A stretch of 34,928 bases of DNA from assembly GCF_016658545.1 (NCBI RefSeq), contig NZ_JACVZC010000060.1, positions 1 to 34,928 of the forward strand, in the 5' to 3' direction. The position numbers and the translations under genes are program-made. The DNA comes from Pseudomonas sp. S37 (GTDB lineage Bacteria; Pseudomonadota; Gammaproteobacteria; Pseudomonadales; Pseudomonadaceae). This document shows, one piece after another, positions 15,069-23,089 of the stretch (positions are counted from its first letter, which is position 1; each line of letters opens with the position of its first letter). Below the pieces are notes generated by a model that did no database searches, had not been told where the DNA came from, and saw nothing but the letters and a program-made list of their open reading frames with translations.

Positions 15069-16424
15069 ATGAATATGCAGACAACACCCGCCGTTCATAC
15101 CAGCACCCCGGTGGTCACCGACCTGCGCGTGATTCCGGTGGCTGGCCACGACAGCATGCTGCTCAACCTCAGTGGCGCACATGGACCGTTCTTCACCCGT
15201 AACGTGGTGATACTGCGTGACAGCGCTGGCAACACCGGCCTGGGCGAAGTGCCTGGTGGCGAAAACATTCGCCAGACCCTGGAAGACGCCCGCAGCCTGG
15301 TGGTCGGCCAGCCGATCGGTCATTACCAGCGCGTGCTCAATGCCATGCGCCAGACTTTCGCCAACCGCGACTCGGCGGGGCGTGGCCTGCAGACCTTCGA
15401 CCTGCGCATCACCGTGCATGCTGTGACGGCCATCGAGTCGGCGCTGCTCGACCTGCTGGGCCAGCACCTGAATGTGCCAATGGCGGCACTGCTGGGCGAG
15501 GGCCAGCAACGTGATGCGGTGAAGATGCTCGGCTACCTGTTCTATATCGGCGACCGCCAGCAGACCGACCTGGCCTACCGCAACGAAGCGGACAGTGACG
15601 ACGACTGGTTCCGTGTGCGCCACGAGCAGGCCCTGACCCCGGAAGCGGTGGTACGCCTGGCAGAAGCAGCCAAGGCGCGTTACGGCTTCAGCGACTTCAA
15701 GCTCAAGGGTGGCGTGCTGCGAGGTGAAGAAGAAATGGAAGCGGTGACGGCGCTGGCCGAACGCTTCCCCGAAGCGCGCATCACCCTTGACCCCAACGGT
15801 GCCTGGTCACTCAAGGAAGCCATCGCCCTGTGCCGCGACAAACACGATGTGCTGGCCTATGCCGAAGACCCGTGCGGCGCCGAGAACGGCTACTCGGGCC
15901 GCGAGGTGATGGCCGAGTTCCGTCGCGCTACGGGTTTGCCCACGGCTACCAACATGATCGCCACCGACTGGCGGCAGATGGGCCATGCGATCCAGCTGCA
16001 GTCGGTGGACATTCCGCTGGCCGACCCGCACTTCTGGACCTTGCAGGGCTCGGTGAGGGTGGCGCAGATGTGCAACGACTGGGGGCTTACCTGGGGTTCG
16101 CACTCGAACAACCACTTCGATATTTCGCTGGCGATGTTCACCCAGGTGGCGGCTGCCGCGCCAGGTGAGATCACGGCCATCGACACACACTGGATCTGGC
16201 AGGACGGCCAGCGCCTGACGCGCGAGCCGCTGCGCATTGTCGATGGGCATGTGCATGTGCCGGCGCGGCCGGGGTTGGGGGTGGAGCTGGATGAAGACCA
16301 ACTGGCCAAGGCCCATGAGTGCTACCGCAACATGGGGCTGGGGGCGCGGGATGACAGCGTGGCGATGCAGTTCCTGATTCCGGGCTGGAGCTTTGATAAC
16401 AAGCGGCCTTGCCTGGTGCGTTAA
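15069..16424 (+). CDS. gudD: Glucarate dehydratase
   Basis: A 451-residue enolase-superfamily enzyme (E. coli GudD is 446) that dehydrates D-glucarate to 5-keto-4-deoxy-D-glucarate in the cytoplasm. Visible active-site landmarks are the K-x-K motif 'FKLKGG' (Lys211, Lys213), the metal ligands in 'DPNGAW' (Asp241), 'YAEDP' (Glu266) and 'ATNM' (Asn295), and the catalytic His345 in 'SHSNNHF'. It is the second gene after the MFS transporter, 19 nt downstream, and is followed by a REP pair. The next step (5-keto-4-deoxyglucarate dehydratase/aldolase and 2-oxoglutarate semialdehyde dehydrogenase) is not in the window, so the pathway must be completed elsewhere. Confidence 0.95.
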   Translation: MNMQTTPAVHTSTPVVTDLRVIPVAGHDSMLLNLSGAHGPFFTRNVVILRDSAGNTGLGEVPGGENIRQTLEDARSLVVGQPIGHYQRVLNAMRQTFANRDSAGRGLQTFDLRITVHAVTAIESALLDLLGQHLNVPMAALLGEGQQRDAVKMLGYLFYIGDRQQTDLAYRNEADSDDDWFRVRHEQALTPEAVVRLAEAAKARYGFSDFKLKGGVLRGEEEMEAVTALAERFPEARITLDPNGAWSLKEAIALCRDKHDVLAYAEDPCGAENGYSGREVMAEFRRATGLPTATNMIATDWRQMGHAIQLQSVDIPLADPHFWTLQGSVRVAQMCNDWGLTWGSHSNNHFDISLAMFTQVAAAAPGEITAIDTHWIWQDGQRLTREPLRIVDGHVHVPARPGLGVELDEDQLAKAHECYRNMGLGARDDSVAMQFLIPGWSFDNKRPCLVR

Positions 16425-16431
16425 GGCGGCT

Positions 16432-16525
16432 GGCCTCTTCGCGGGTGAACCCGCTCCCACAGGTACTGCTTATCGCGCAAAATTTGTGCAAACCTTGTGG
16501 GAGCGGGTTCACCCGCGAAGAGGCC
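16432..16525. repeat. Inverted REP pair
   Basis: Arms 'ggcctcttcgcgggtgaacccgctcccacagg' and its mirror ending 'cccgcgaagaggcc' flank a centre of about 30 nt. It is the same type as 3063-3137 and lies between the convergent gudD and LysR genes. Confidence 0.85.
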
Positions 16526-16533
16526 GGCACAGG

Positions 16534-17421
16534 TTAACCCTGTTCAAAAAACGCCCGCGCCATCTCCACGAATGCCCCCAGCACCGGGTTGGGGTTGTCC
16601 CGGCAGAACGCCAGGAAGATTTCTGCCTGTTGCTCCATCCCCATCAGCGGCCTGAACACCACCTGCTCCAGGCGCAGGGCCTGCGCCGAAGCCGGCACCA
16701 CTGCGCACCCCAGCCCCACATTGACCAGGCCCAGGATCGAATGCGTCTGTCCCAGCTGGTGCAAGTACCGCGGCTGCACCTCATGCCGGGCAAACAGGTT
16801 GGCGATACGGTCGTGGAAATAGCGCCCTTCGTTGGCGCTGTACATCACGAACGGCTGTTGGTCGAAGTCGCTCGGCCTGAGCCGTTCGCGCGCCCCCAGC
16901 GCATGCCCGGCGGGCAGGGCAGCGACGAAAGGTTCGCGGTGAATCGGCAGGTACTCCACGCGTGCGCTGGGCAGCACCTGGCGCACCAGGCCGACATCGA
17001 TCAGCCCCGCTTCCAGGTCGTGCACCTGCGTGCTGGAGACACGCTCGCTGAGCACCAGTTCGATATCCGGCAGCGTCTGCCCGGCGTGCACCAGCAACCG
17101 CGGGATCATGCTGTAGGCGCCAACGGCCGTGAAACCCAAGGTCAGGCGGCCTGCTTCGCCGTGGGCGATGCGCCGCGCCGAATGGCTGGCCGAGTCGGCA
17201 ATCTGCAGGATGCGCCGGGCATCTTCGAGGAAGCTCGCACCCGCCAGGGTAAGCCGCGCCTGGCGGTTGTTGCGCTCGAGCAGCAAGACACCCAGGGCAT
17301 GCTCCAACAGCTGAATCTGCCGGCTCAGTGGCGGCTGGGTCATGTGCAGGCGGGTGGCGGCGCGGCCGAAATGCAACTCTTCGGCAACCGCCACGAAACA
17401 GCGCAACTGGTGCAATTCCAC
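16534..17421 (-). CDS. LysR family transcriptional regulator
   Basis: A 295-residue LysR-type regulator. The N-terminal helix-turn-helix is at about residues 15-60 ('ELHFGRAATRLHMTQPPLSRQIQLLEHALGVLLLER'), and the periplasmic-binding-protein-like effector domain covers about 90-290. It is similar in style to the CatR/BenM branch. It is divergent from the 2-hydroxyacid dehydrogenase gene (99 nt between start codons), so it probably controls that gene and the MFS transporter after it. A T-N11-A palindrome lies 2 nt before its start codon. The effector is unknown; a hydroxyacid is a reasonable guess. Confidence 0.9.
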   Translation of the reverse strand: MELHQLRCFVAVAEELHFGRAATRLHMTQPPLSRQIQLLEHALGVLLLERNNRQARLTLAGASFLEDARRILQIADSASHSARRIAHGEAGRLTLGFTAVGAYSMIPRLLVHAGQTLPDIELVLSERVSSTQVHDLEAGLIDVGLVRQVLPSARVEYLPIHREPFVAALPAGHALGARERLRPSDFDQQPFVMYSANEGRYFHDRIANLFARHEVQPRYLHQLGQTHSILGLVNVGLGCAVVPASAQALRLEQVVFRPLMGMEQQAEIFLAFCRDNPNPVLGAFVEMARAFFEQG

Positions 17422-17422
17422 G

Positions 17423-17437
17423 ATTCAATTCCTGAAT
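17423..17437. promoter_or_regulatory. Candidate LysR-box (ATTCA-N5-TGAAT)
   Basis: A perfect 5-bp inverted repeat, ATTCA-attcc-TGAAT, matching the T-N11-A form bound by LysR-type regulators. It begins 2 nt from the LysR start codon inside the 99-nt divergent gap. A TATATT hexamer for the opposite gene is at 17454-17459. Confidence 0.5.
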
Positions 17438-17520
17438 TATTCGATCCAGCATCTATATTAGACCTGTATCAAATGCGGGCCTAGCATCGACTCATGTCTT
17501 CGAACTGCCGGATGCCCACG

Positions 17521-18471
17521 ATGAACCACACCCCCATCGAAGTGCTGTTGACCCAACCCGTACCTGAGGCCATCGATGCGCAACTGGCCAGTGCCTATCA
17601 GGTGCACCGCCTGTATCAGCATGCCAGCCCGCAGCAACTGCTCGACGAAGCCGGCCCGCGCATTCGTGGCGTTGTCACAGGTGGCGCCAAGGGCCTGTCC
17701 AACGCGCTGATGGATCAGTTGCCCGCCCTTGAAGTCATCGCCATTAGCGGCATTGGTACCGACGCCGTGGACCTGCGCCATGCGGCCAGCCGCGGTATTC
17801 ACGTCACCACCACGCCGGGCGTGCTCACCGCCGATGTGGCCGACCTGGCCATGGGCTTGATCATCAACACCTTGCGCCGCCTGGGCGAGGGCGAGCGGCT
17901 GGTGCGCGACGGTTTGTGGGGCAAGGTCGACCTGCCGCTGGCGCGCCGGGTCAGTGGTATCGAACTGGGTATCCTCGGGCTTGGCCAGGTGGGCAAGGCA
18001 ATCGCCCGCCGCGCCGCTGCCTTTGACATGAACATCGCCTACAACGGGCGGCGTGAACAGCCAGAAACGGGGTACCGCTATGAAGCGGACCTGGTTGCGC
18101 TGGCGCGCTCCGTGGATGTGCTGGTGGTCGCCGCTGCCGCCGATGGCGGGCAGGTGCTGGTGACGGCTGAGGTGCTCGAGGCACTGGGGCCGCAGGGTTA
18201 CCTGGTCAACGTAGCGCGCGGCAAGTTGGTGGATGAAGACGCGCTGGTCGAGGCCTTGCGCGAAAGGCACATCGCCGGTGCCGGGCTGGATGTGTTCGTA
18301 GATGAACCGTATGTGCCCCCGGCCTTGCTGGACCTGAGCCAGGTCAGCCTGCAACCACATCGGGGTAGCGCCACGTTGCAGACCCGGTTGGAGATGGGGC
18401 GCATGGTTTTGCTCAACCTTGAAGCCTGTTTCTGCGGTGAGCTGCCGCCGAATCGGGTGGTTCACCTTTAG
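17521..18471 (+). CDS. D-isomer 2-hydroxyacid dehydrogenase, glyoxylate/hydroxypyruvate reductase-like
   Basis: A 316-residue NAD(P)-dependent 2-hydroxyacid dehydrogenase. The cofactor motif 'GLGQVG' is at 153-158; two arginines follow the second strand ('YNGRREQ', Arg177-Arg178), which favours NADPH. The catalytic triad is Arg233 in 'NVARGK', Glu262 in 'VDEP' and His280 in 'LQPHRGS'. It reduces a 2-keto acid such as glyoxylate, hydroxypyruvate or 2-ketogluconate to the D-hydroxyacid; which one is not settled. The ATG at 17521 is chosen because the protein family starts there and a GGA precedes it; an in-frame ATG at 17494 would add nine residues. The MFS transporter gene lies 177 nt downstream, past a REP pair. 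Confidence 0.9.
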   Translation: MNHTPIEVLLTQPVPEAIDAQLASAYQVHRLYQHASPQQLLDEAGPRIRGVVTGGAKGLSNALMDQLPALEVIAISGIGTDAVDLRHAASRGIHVTTTPGVLTADVADLAMGLIINTLRRLGEGERLVRDGLWGKVDLPLARRVSGIELGILGLGQVGKAIARRAAAFDMNIAYNGRREQPETGYRYEADLVALARSVDVLVVAAAADGGQVLVTAEVLEALGPQGYLVNVARGKLVDEDALVEALRERHIAGAGLDVFVDEPYVPPALLDLSQVSLQPHRGSATLQTRLEMGRMVLLNLEACFCGELPPNRVVHL

Positions 18472-18565
18472 GGCCCTTTCGCGGGCACGCCCGCTCCCAC
18501 AGGCGTGATACAGGGCCTGAGCATTGTGCAGTACCTGTGGGAGCGGGCATGCCCGCGAAGAGGCC
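18472..18565. repeat. Inverted REP pair
   Basis: Arms 'ggccctttcgcgggcacgcccgctcccacagg' and 'cctgtgggagcgggcatgcccgcgaagaggcc', starting directly after the dehydrogenase TAG. It sits inside the gap between two co-directional genes, so the transporter gene probably has its own promoter or a differentially stable message. Confidence 0.85.
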
Positions 18566-18610
18566 AGCACAGGCAACACAAAGGCCCCAAGGGCCACCCC
18601 TTCTGCGCAC

Positions 18611-18618
18611 AAGAACAA
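18611..18618 (+). promoter_or_regulatory. Candidate Crc/Hfq motif (AAnAAnAA)
   Basis: AAGAACAA fits the AAnAAnAA motif. It is 31 nt upstream of the transporter ATG and about 14 nt before its AAGAGGG ribosome site. It is the second such motif before a sugar-acid transporter in this window. Confidence 0.35.
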
Positions 18619-18648
18619 TCGCTTCCACCGAGAAGCAAGAGGGTCCAC

Positions 18649-19992
18649 ATGAACAGCAAATCCGCCGTCGCCGCATCGCAGGCCGTGGCCGGGATCGGTC
18701 GCCATCGCTTCCTGGTCCTGGCACTTATCTTCGTCATCACCGTCATCAACTACGCCGACCGCGCCACCTTGTCGATCACCGGCACCGAGGTGCTCGCGGA
18801 CCTTGGCCTGGACCCGGTCATGCTGGGCATGATCTTCTCCGCGTTCGCCTGGGCCTACGCCCTGGGCCAAGTGCCCGGAGGCTGGCTGCTCGACCGCTTC
18901 GGTGCCCGGCGTGTCTACGGCATCAGCCTGATCCTCTGGTCGTTGTTCACGCTGCTGCAAGGCACCGTGGGCTGGATGGGGCTGGCCGGTGCCTCGGCGG
19001 CGGTGGCGCTGTTTTCCATGCGTTTCATGCTCGGCCTGGTGGAGTCGCCGGCCTTCCCCGCCAACTCACGCATTGTCAGCTGTTGGTTCCCGACCCGTGA
19101 ACGTGGCACGGCATCGGCACTGTTCAACTCGGCGCAGTACATGGCGGTGGTGGTGTTCGCCCCCTTGATGGCGTGGATGACCCACGCCATGAGCTGGGAG
19201 CAGGTGTTTATCTGGATGGGCGTACTGGGGCTGCTGCTGAGCGTGGTCTGGTTCCGTTTGTACCATGAGCCGCACAGCGCGCCGGGGTTGAGCCGCGAAG
19301 AGCTGGACTACATGCGTGAAGGTGGCGCCCTGGTCGACCTGGAACAGGAACGCAAGGCCGCCAGGAGCAAGCCGACCCGCGCAGAGCTTGCGCAACTGTT
19401 TACCAGCCGCAACCTGTGGGCGGTGTACCTGGGCCAGTACTGCATCACCGCGCTCACCTACTTCTTCATCACCTGGTTCCCGATCTACCTGATCAAGGGC
19501 CGTGGCATGACCATCATGGAGGCTGGCTGGGTGGCCGCGTTGCCGGCCATTTGCGGCTTTACGGGCGGCATCTTGGGTGGCTTCGTATCCGACTGGCTGA
19601 TCCGCCGTGGCGTGCACCCGTCCAGGGCGCGCAAGACCCCGTTCATCATTGGCATGGCGCTGTCCACCAGCCTGGTGCTGGCCAACTATGTGGATGGCAA
19701 CGCGGCGGTGATCGCCTTGATGACCCTGGCCTTCTTCGGCAAGGGCCTGGCAGCGGTGGGCTGGGCGGTGCTGTCGGATGTGGCCCCGAAGAAGATGGTC
19801 GGCCTGTGCGGTGGTGTGTTCAATGGCATCGGCAACATTGCCGGCATCGTCACCCCACTGGTGATCGGCTACGTGGTAGCCAGTACCGGCTCGTTCCACA
19901 ACGCACTCTGGTTCGTGGCCGCCCATGGCGTGCTGGGGATCCTCGCTTACCTGTTGCTGGCCAGGCGCTTCGAGCGTACCGGGCAGGCGTAG
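18649..19992 (+). CDS. GudP/GarP-like MFS transporter (glucarate/galactarate/glycerate type)
   Basis: A 447-residue ACS-family major facilitator with about 12 hydrophobic segments. From memory it resembles E. coli GudP/GarP closely over its length: 'NYADRATLSITGTE', 'GQVPGGWLLDRFGARRVY', 'ANSRIVSCWFPTRERGTASALFNSAQY', 'GQYCITALTYFFITWFPIYLI' and 'GWAVLSDVAPKKMVGLCGG' all have direct counterparts. It imports an acidic sugar such as glucarate, galactarate or D-glycerate. The ATG at 18649 follows AGAGGG; longer in-frame starts run back into the REP pair and are not credible. A rho-independent terminator follows at 20014. Confidence 0.93.
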   Translation: MNSKSAVAASQAVAGIGRHRFLVLALIFVITVINYADRATLSITGTEVLADLGLDPVMLGMIFSAFAWAYALGQVPGGWLLDRFGARRVYGISLILWSLFTLLQGTVGWMGLAGASAAVALFSMRFMLGLVESPAFPANSRIVSCWFPTRERGTASALFNSAQYMAVVVFAPLMAWMTHAMSWEQVFIWMGVLGLLLSVVWFRLYHEPHSAPGLSREELDYMREGGALVDLEQERKAARSKPTRAELAQLFTSRNLWAVYLGQYCITALTYFFITWFPIYLIKGRGMTIMEAGWVAALPAICGFTGGILGGFVSDWLIRRGVHPSRARKTPFIIGMALSTSLVLANYVDGNAAVIALMTLAFFGKGLAAVGWAVLSDVAPKKMVGLCGGVFNGIGNIAGIVTPLVIGYVVASTGSFHNALWFVAAHGVLGILAYLLLARRFERTGQA

Positions 19993-20013
19993 GCAGACGC
20001 CTTGGCAACAGAG

Positions 20014-20037
20014 GCCCTGGGAGACCGGGGCTTTTTT
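20014..20037 (+). terminator. Rho-independent terminator after the GudP-like gene
   Basis: Stem GCCCTGG / CCGGGGC (20014-20020 and 20025-20031, one G-T wobble) with a GAGA loop and six T residues (20032-20037), starting 22 nt after the transporter stop. Confidence 0.85.
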
Positions 20038-20172
20038 ATTCATGTCGCAACTACGTAACTGCCGGATGACTGCCGGTTGAGCATCGGCAAGCGATGCGGT
20101 GATACTGCGGCAACGACAATACGACCAGGCCCACGGATGCGCCGGAGTGGCCTGGCAGGAGCCCTTGCTGCC

Positions 20173-21075
20173 ATGTTCATCCGCCAGCTCAACTACCTGG
20201 TCGCCCTGGCCCGGGAAAAACACTTCGGCCGCGCTGCCCAGGCCTGCCATGTGTCGCAACCGGCATTGTCCGGTGCCATTCGCAGCATCGAAGCAGAACT
20301 GGGTATCGTCATCGTCCAGCGCGGCCGGCGCTTCGAGGGTTTTACCCAGGATGGCGAGCGTGTGCTGGCCTGGGCCAGGCGGGTATTGGCTGATTGCGAA
20401 GGCTTGCGTCAGGATGCCCGCGCCGACGAGGACGACCCGGTGGGCCACTTGCGCATGGGGGTAATTCCGGCGGCCCTGCCGTTGGCACCGCTGCTGACCC
20501 AGCGCTGCCTGGCGCGCTTTCCGCGCATGCGCCATGAGATCCAGACGCTGTCTGCGCAGGAGATCCAGCGCAAGCTTGACGCCTTTGAGCTGGACCTTGG
20601 GCTGAGTTACCTGGACGACCAGCCACTGGCAGCCTGCTCGGTGCGTACGGTGTTCCGCGAGCGTTATGTGTTGGTAGCGGCAGCGCAGGGCAGCTTCGAC
20701 AGTAGCGAGCCGGTGAGTTGGGAGGCTGCGGCACAGCTGCCGTTATGCCTGTTGGCGGCGAAGATGCAGTGCCGGCAGGGGATCGACGCGATGTTCCAGC
20801 GCCAGGGGTTGGCGATCGAGCCGCGGGTGGAGACCGATTCGTTGACGGCGTTGTGTGCCCATGTGCGGCAGGCCGGGTTGTTCAGCATCTTGCCGCATAG
20901 CGTGTTGTGCCAGGCGGACGGGCCGCTGGCGGCGCGGGTGCTGGTGCCGGAGTTGAGCCGGGATATCGGCTTGCTGGTACGTGATGAGGCGGTGCGCAGC
21001 CCCTTGCTTTCGGCGGCCTTGCGGGAGCTGGAGAGCCTGGACCTGCAGGGGTGGGCGGATCGGGTGTTGCCTTGA
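20173..21075 (+). CDS. LysR family transcriptional regulator
   Basis: A 300-residue LysR-type regulator. Helix-turn-helix at about residues 3-60 ('RQLNYLVALAREKHFGRAAQACHVSQPALSGAIRSIEAELGIVIVQR'), effector domain about 90-290. The ATG at 20173 begins directly with the conserved first helix; an in-frame start at 20077 would add 32 unconserved residues. It is convergent with the formate dehydrogenase unit and lies just beyond its far end, so formate metabolism is a plausible target although the promoter it might bind is 1.8 kb away. The upstream gene is cut off by a terminator, so it is probably monocistronic. Confidence 0.9.
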   Translation: MFIRQLNYLVALAREKHFGRAAQACHVSQPALSGAIRSIEAELGIVIVQRGRRFEGFTQDGERVLAWARRVLADCEGLRQDARADEDDPVGHLRMGVIPAALPLAPLLTQRCLARFPRMRHEIQTLSAQEIQRKLDAFELDLGLSYLDDQPLAACSVRTVFRERYVLVAAAQGSFDSSEPVSWEAAAQLPLCLLAAKMQCRQGIDAMFQRQGLAIEPRVETDSLTALCAHVRQAGLFSILPHSVLCQADGPLAARVLVPELSRDIGLLVRDEAVRSPLLSAALRELESLDLQGWADRVLP

Positions 21076-21094
21076 AATGTGTGCGGGGTGTTCT

Positions 21095-21188
21095 GGCCTC
21101 TTCGCGGGCAAGCCCGCTCCCACAGATACAGCGCAAGGTCAGAGGCTTGCGCTGTCCCTGTGGGAGCGGGCTTGCCCGCGAAGAGGCC
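21095..21188. repeat. Inverted REP pair with extended inner stem
   Basis: Outer arms 'ggcctcttcgcgggcaagcccgctcccacag' and 'ctgtgggagcgggcttgcccgcgaagaggcc' enclose a second perfect 10-bp inverted repeat, ACAGCGCAAG / CTTGCGCTGT. Nearly the whole 94 nt can fold into one long cruciform or hairpin. It lies between convergent genes (LysR and HPP), where it could end or protect both messages. Confidence 0.88.
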
Positions 21189-21197
21189 GGAACAGGC

Positions 21198-21674
21198 TTA
21201 CCGGAACCTGCCAGCCCTGCGCCAGACCTGGCTGATCACCATCAACACCATTACCCCCGCCAAGGTCGGCATCACCAGGAAATCCCACCCCGGCTGCGCC
21301 AGGAAGATGATCACCGGGTTGCTGCCCGCTGGCGGGTGCACGGTGTCGGTGGCCAGCATCAGCATCAACGCCAGGGCACCGGCCAGGGCCATGAAGTACC
21401 ACTCTGATCCGCCGTAATGCAGCACCAGCAAACCCACCGTGGTCGACAGCAGGTGCCCGCCGACCAGGTTGCGTGGCCGTGAGAACGGCACATCAGGGAA
21501 GCCGAACAGCAACACGCAGGATGCACCGAACGACCCCATCACCCAAGCGTTACCACTGAACTGGGCGAGGGCGCCGAGCGCACCCAGGGCGGTGAGCGAG
21601 CCGAGGCCGGCCAGCAGGATGACTGCTGTACGGCGCCGGATCAGGCTGCTGCTGACTGTTGTCGAGGCAGTCAT
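21198..21674 (-). CDS. HPP family membrane protein
   Basis: A 158-residue integral membrane protein with about four hydrophobic helices and the family-defining 'HPPAGSNP' motif near residue 113. HPP proteins have been linked to nitrite/anion transport in plastids and cyanobacteria, but the bacterial role is unclear. It starts 3 nt after the formate dehydrogenase stop and is clearly in the same transcript. A role in formate or other small-anion movement would fit the context but is inference. It ends just before a REP pair. Confidence 0.88.
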   Translation of the reverse strand: MTASTTVSSSLIRRRTAVILLAGLGSLTALGALGALAQFSGNAWVMGSFGASCVLLFGFPDVPFSRPRNLVGGHLLSTTVGLLVLHYGGSEWYFMALAGALALMLMLATDTVHPPAGSNPVIIFLAQPGWDFLVMPTLAGVMVLMVISQVWRRAGRFR

Positions 21675-21677
21675 GGC

Positions 21678-22877
21678 TCAACGCTTGAAGCGCGCGGCTT
21701 CTTCCGAGCCGCCGGTGGCATTGCCGGCGCTGTAGGAGTGCGCGCCAACACCGGCCAGTTCGCCACCCTGGACGATCAGGTATTCGTCGCGGATCGGCCG
21801 GTTGTCGAAGTAGCACTCGAGGATTTCCCGGGTGCCCGCGGCATAGCGTGCTTGCGCCGACAGGGTGGTGCCGGAGATGTGCGGGGTCATGCCGTGGTGT
21901 GGCATGTGCCGCCATGGGTGGTCGGCCGGGGCCGGTTGCGGGAACCACACGTCACCGGCGTAGCCGGCCAACTGGCCGCTTTCCAGTGCCCCGGCGATGG
22001 CATTGCGGTCGCACAGCTTGCCGCGTGCGGTGTTGATCAGGTACGCGCCACGCTTGAAGTACTTCAGCGTGTCGGCATTGATCATGTGCTCGGTTTCCGG
22101 GTGCAGCGGGCAGTTCAGGGTGACCACGTCGCAGACCTTGGCCAGGCTTTCGAGGTTGCTGTGGTAGGTCAGGTTCAGCTCGCGCTCGACGCTTTCCGGC
22201 AGGCGGTGGCGGTCCATGTAGTGCAGCTTGACGTCGAATGGCTTGAGCAGGCGCAGTACCCGCAGGCCAATGCGCCCGGCGGCCACGGTGCCCACATTCA
22301 TGCCCTCCAGGTCGTAGGCACGGGCCACGCAGTCGGCGATATTCCAGCCGCCCTTGACCACCCAGTTGTAGGACGGGATGTAGTTGCGGACCAGGCCGAG
22401 GATCATCATCAGTACATGTTCGGCCACGCTGTGGCTGTTGCAGTAGGTGACTTCGGCCACGGTAATGCCACGGTCCATGGCGGCCTGCAGGTCGGTGTGG
22501 TCCGAGCCGATGCCGGCGGTGACGATCATCTTCAGCTTGGGCGCCTTGGCGATGCGTTCGGCGGTCATGTAGGCCGGCCAGAACGGCTGCGAAATGACGA
22601 TCTCGGCATCATGCAGTTCGCGGTCCAGCATGCTGTCGGCGCCGTCCTTGCTGGAGGTGACGACCAGTTGGTGGCCGTTGCTTTCCAGGTACTTGCGCAG
22701 GCCCAGTTCGCCACCGACGCTGCCAAGCAGTTCGCCGGGCTTGAAGTCGATCGCCTTGGGCGTCGGCAGGGTCTGCCCGTCCGGGTAGCGCTCCAGCACC
22801 GGCAGGTCGTCGCGGGCATAGCTTTGCGGGTAGCCGGTGACCGGGTCTTCGTAGAGCACACACACAATCTTGGCCAT
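21678..22877 (-). CDS. fdh: NAD-dependent formate dehydrogenase (metal-free, single subunit)
   Basis: A 399-residue D-specific hydroxyacid dehydrogenase-type formate dehydrogenase, oxidising formate to CO2 with reduction of NAD+ in the cytoplasm. It matches the well-studied Pseudomonas sp. 101 enzyme along its length from memory. Landmarks (counting Met): 'PFWPAY' at 98-103, Asn147 in 'CNSHS', the NAD motif 'AAGRIG' (199-204) with Asp222 in 'YMDRHR' giving NAD preference, Arg285 in 'NTARGK', Gln314 in 'WFPQPAP', and His333 in 'TPHISGTT'. The ATG at 22877 follows AAGGAGAAG; upstream in-frame codons extend into a REP pair. It is the first gene of a two-gene unit with the HPP protein. Confidence 0.96.
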   Translation of the reverse strand: MAKIVCVLYEDPVTGYPQSYARDDLPVLERYPDGQTLPTPKAIDFKPGELLGSVGGELGLRKYLESNGHQLVVTSSKDGADSMLDRELHDAEIVISQPFWPAYMTAERIAKAPKLKMIVTAGIGSDHTDLQAAMDRGITVAEVTYCNSHSVAEHVLMMILGLVRNYIPSYNWVVKGGWNIADCVARAYDLEGMNVGTVAAGRIGLRVLRLLKPFDVKLHYMDRHRLPESVERELNLTYHSNLESLAKVCDVVTLNCPLHPETEHMINADTLKYFKRGAYLINTARGKLCDRNAIAGALESGQLAGYAGDVWFPQPAPADHPWRHMPHHGMTPHISGTTLSAQARYAAGTREILECYFDNRPIRDEYLIVQGGELAGVGAHSYSAGNATGGSEEAARFKR

Positions 22878-22977
22878 TCTCTTCTCCTTGGGTTTGGCAT
22901 GCGGCACTGGTTGGCTGCATGGCGCCGATGGTTCACCAGGGCTGAAGGACGGTGCCAATCGTTTGATCGGATGGTGA

Positions 22978-22994
22978 GATAGGTGGGGGTTATC
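22978..22994. promoter_or_regulatory. Possible LysR-box upstream of fdh
   Basis: GATA-ggtgggggt-TATC is a 4-bp inverted repeat of T-N11-A form, about 100 nt upstream of the fdh start. It could be the site of the LysR regulator encoded at 20173, but the arms are short and this is weak evidence. Confidence 0.25.
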
Positions 22995-23011
22995 AAGCGG
23001 GTTTATCTGTG

Positions 23012-23089
23012 CCGGCCCTTTCGCGGCTAAAGCCGCTCCTACAGGGTGTGGGGTTTCTGTAGGAGCGGCTTTAGCCGCGAAAGGGCCGG
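23012..23089. repeat. Inverted REP pair
   Basis: Arms 'ccggccctttcgcggctaaagccgctcctacag' and its full mirror ending 'cgaaagggccgg', separated by about 12 nt. It is the 'gcggctaaagccgc' variant. Unlike most others here it lies between divergent genes (fdh and the permease), not after a stop codon. Confidence 0.88.

Noticed and set aside
17458..18960. A 500-codon minus-strand frame opposite the 2-hydroxyacid dehydrogenase and the start of the MFS gene.
   Set aside because: It runs through a REP pair and opposes genes with full catalytic and family motifs.
19066..20535. A 489-codon minus-strand frame spanning the end of the GudP-like gene, a terminator and the start of the LysR gene.
   Set aside because: It crosses a clear terminator and overlaps two well-supported genes; no protein family is visible.
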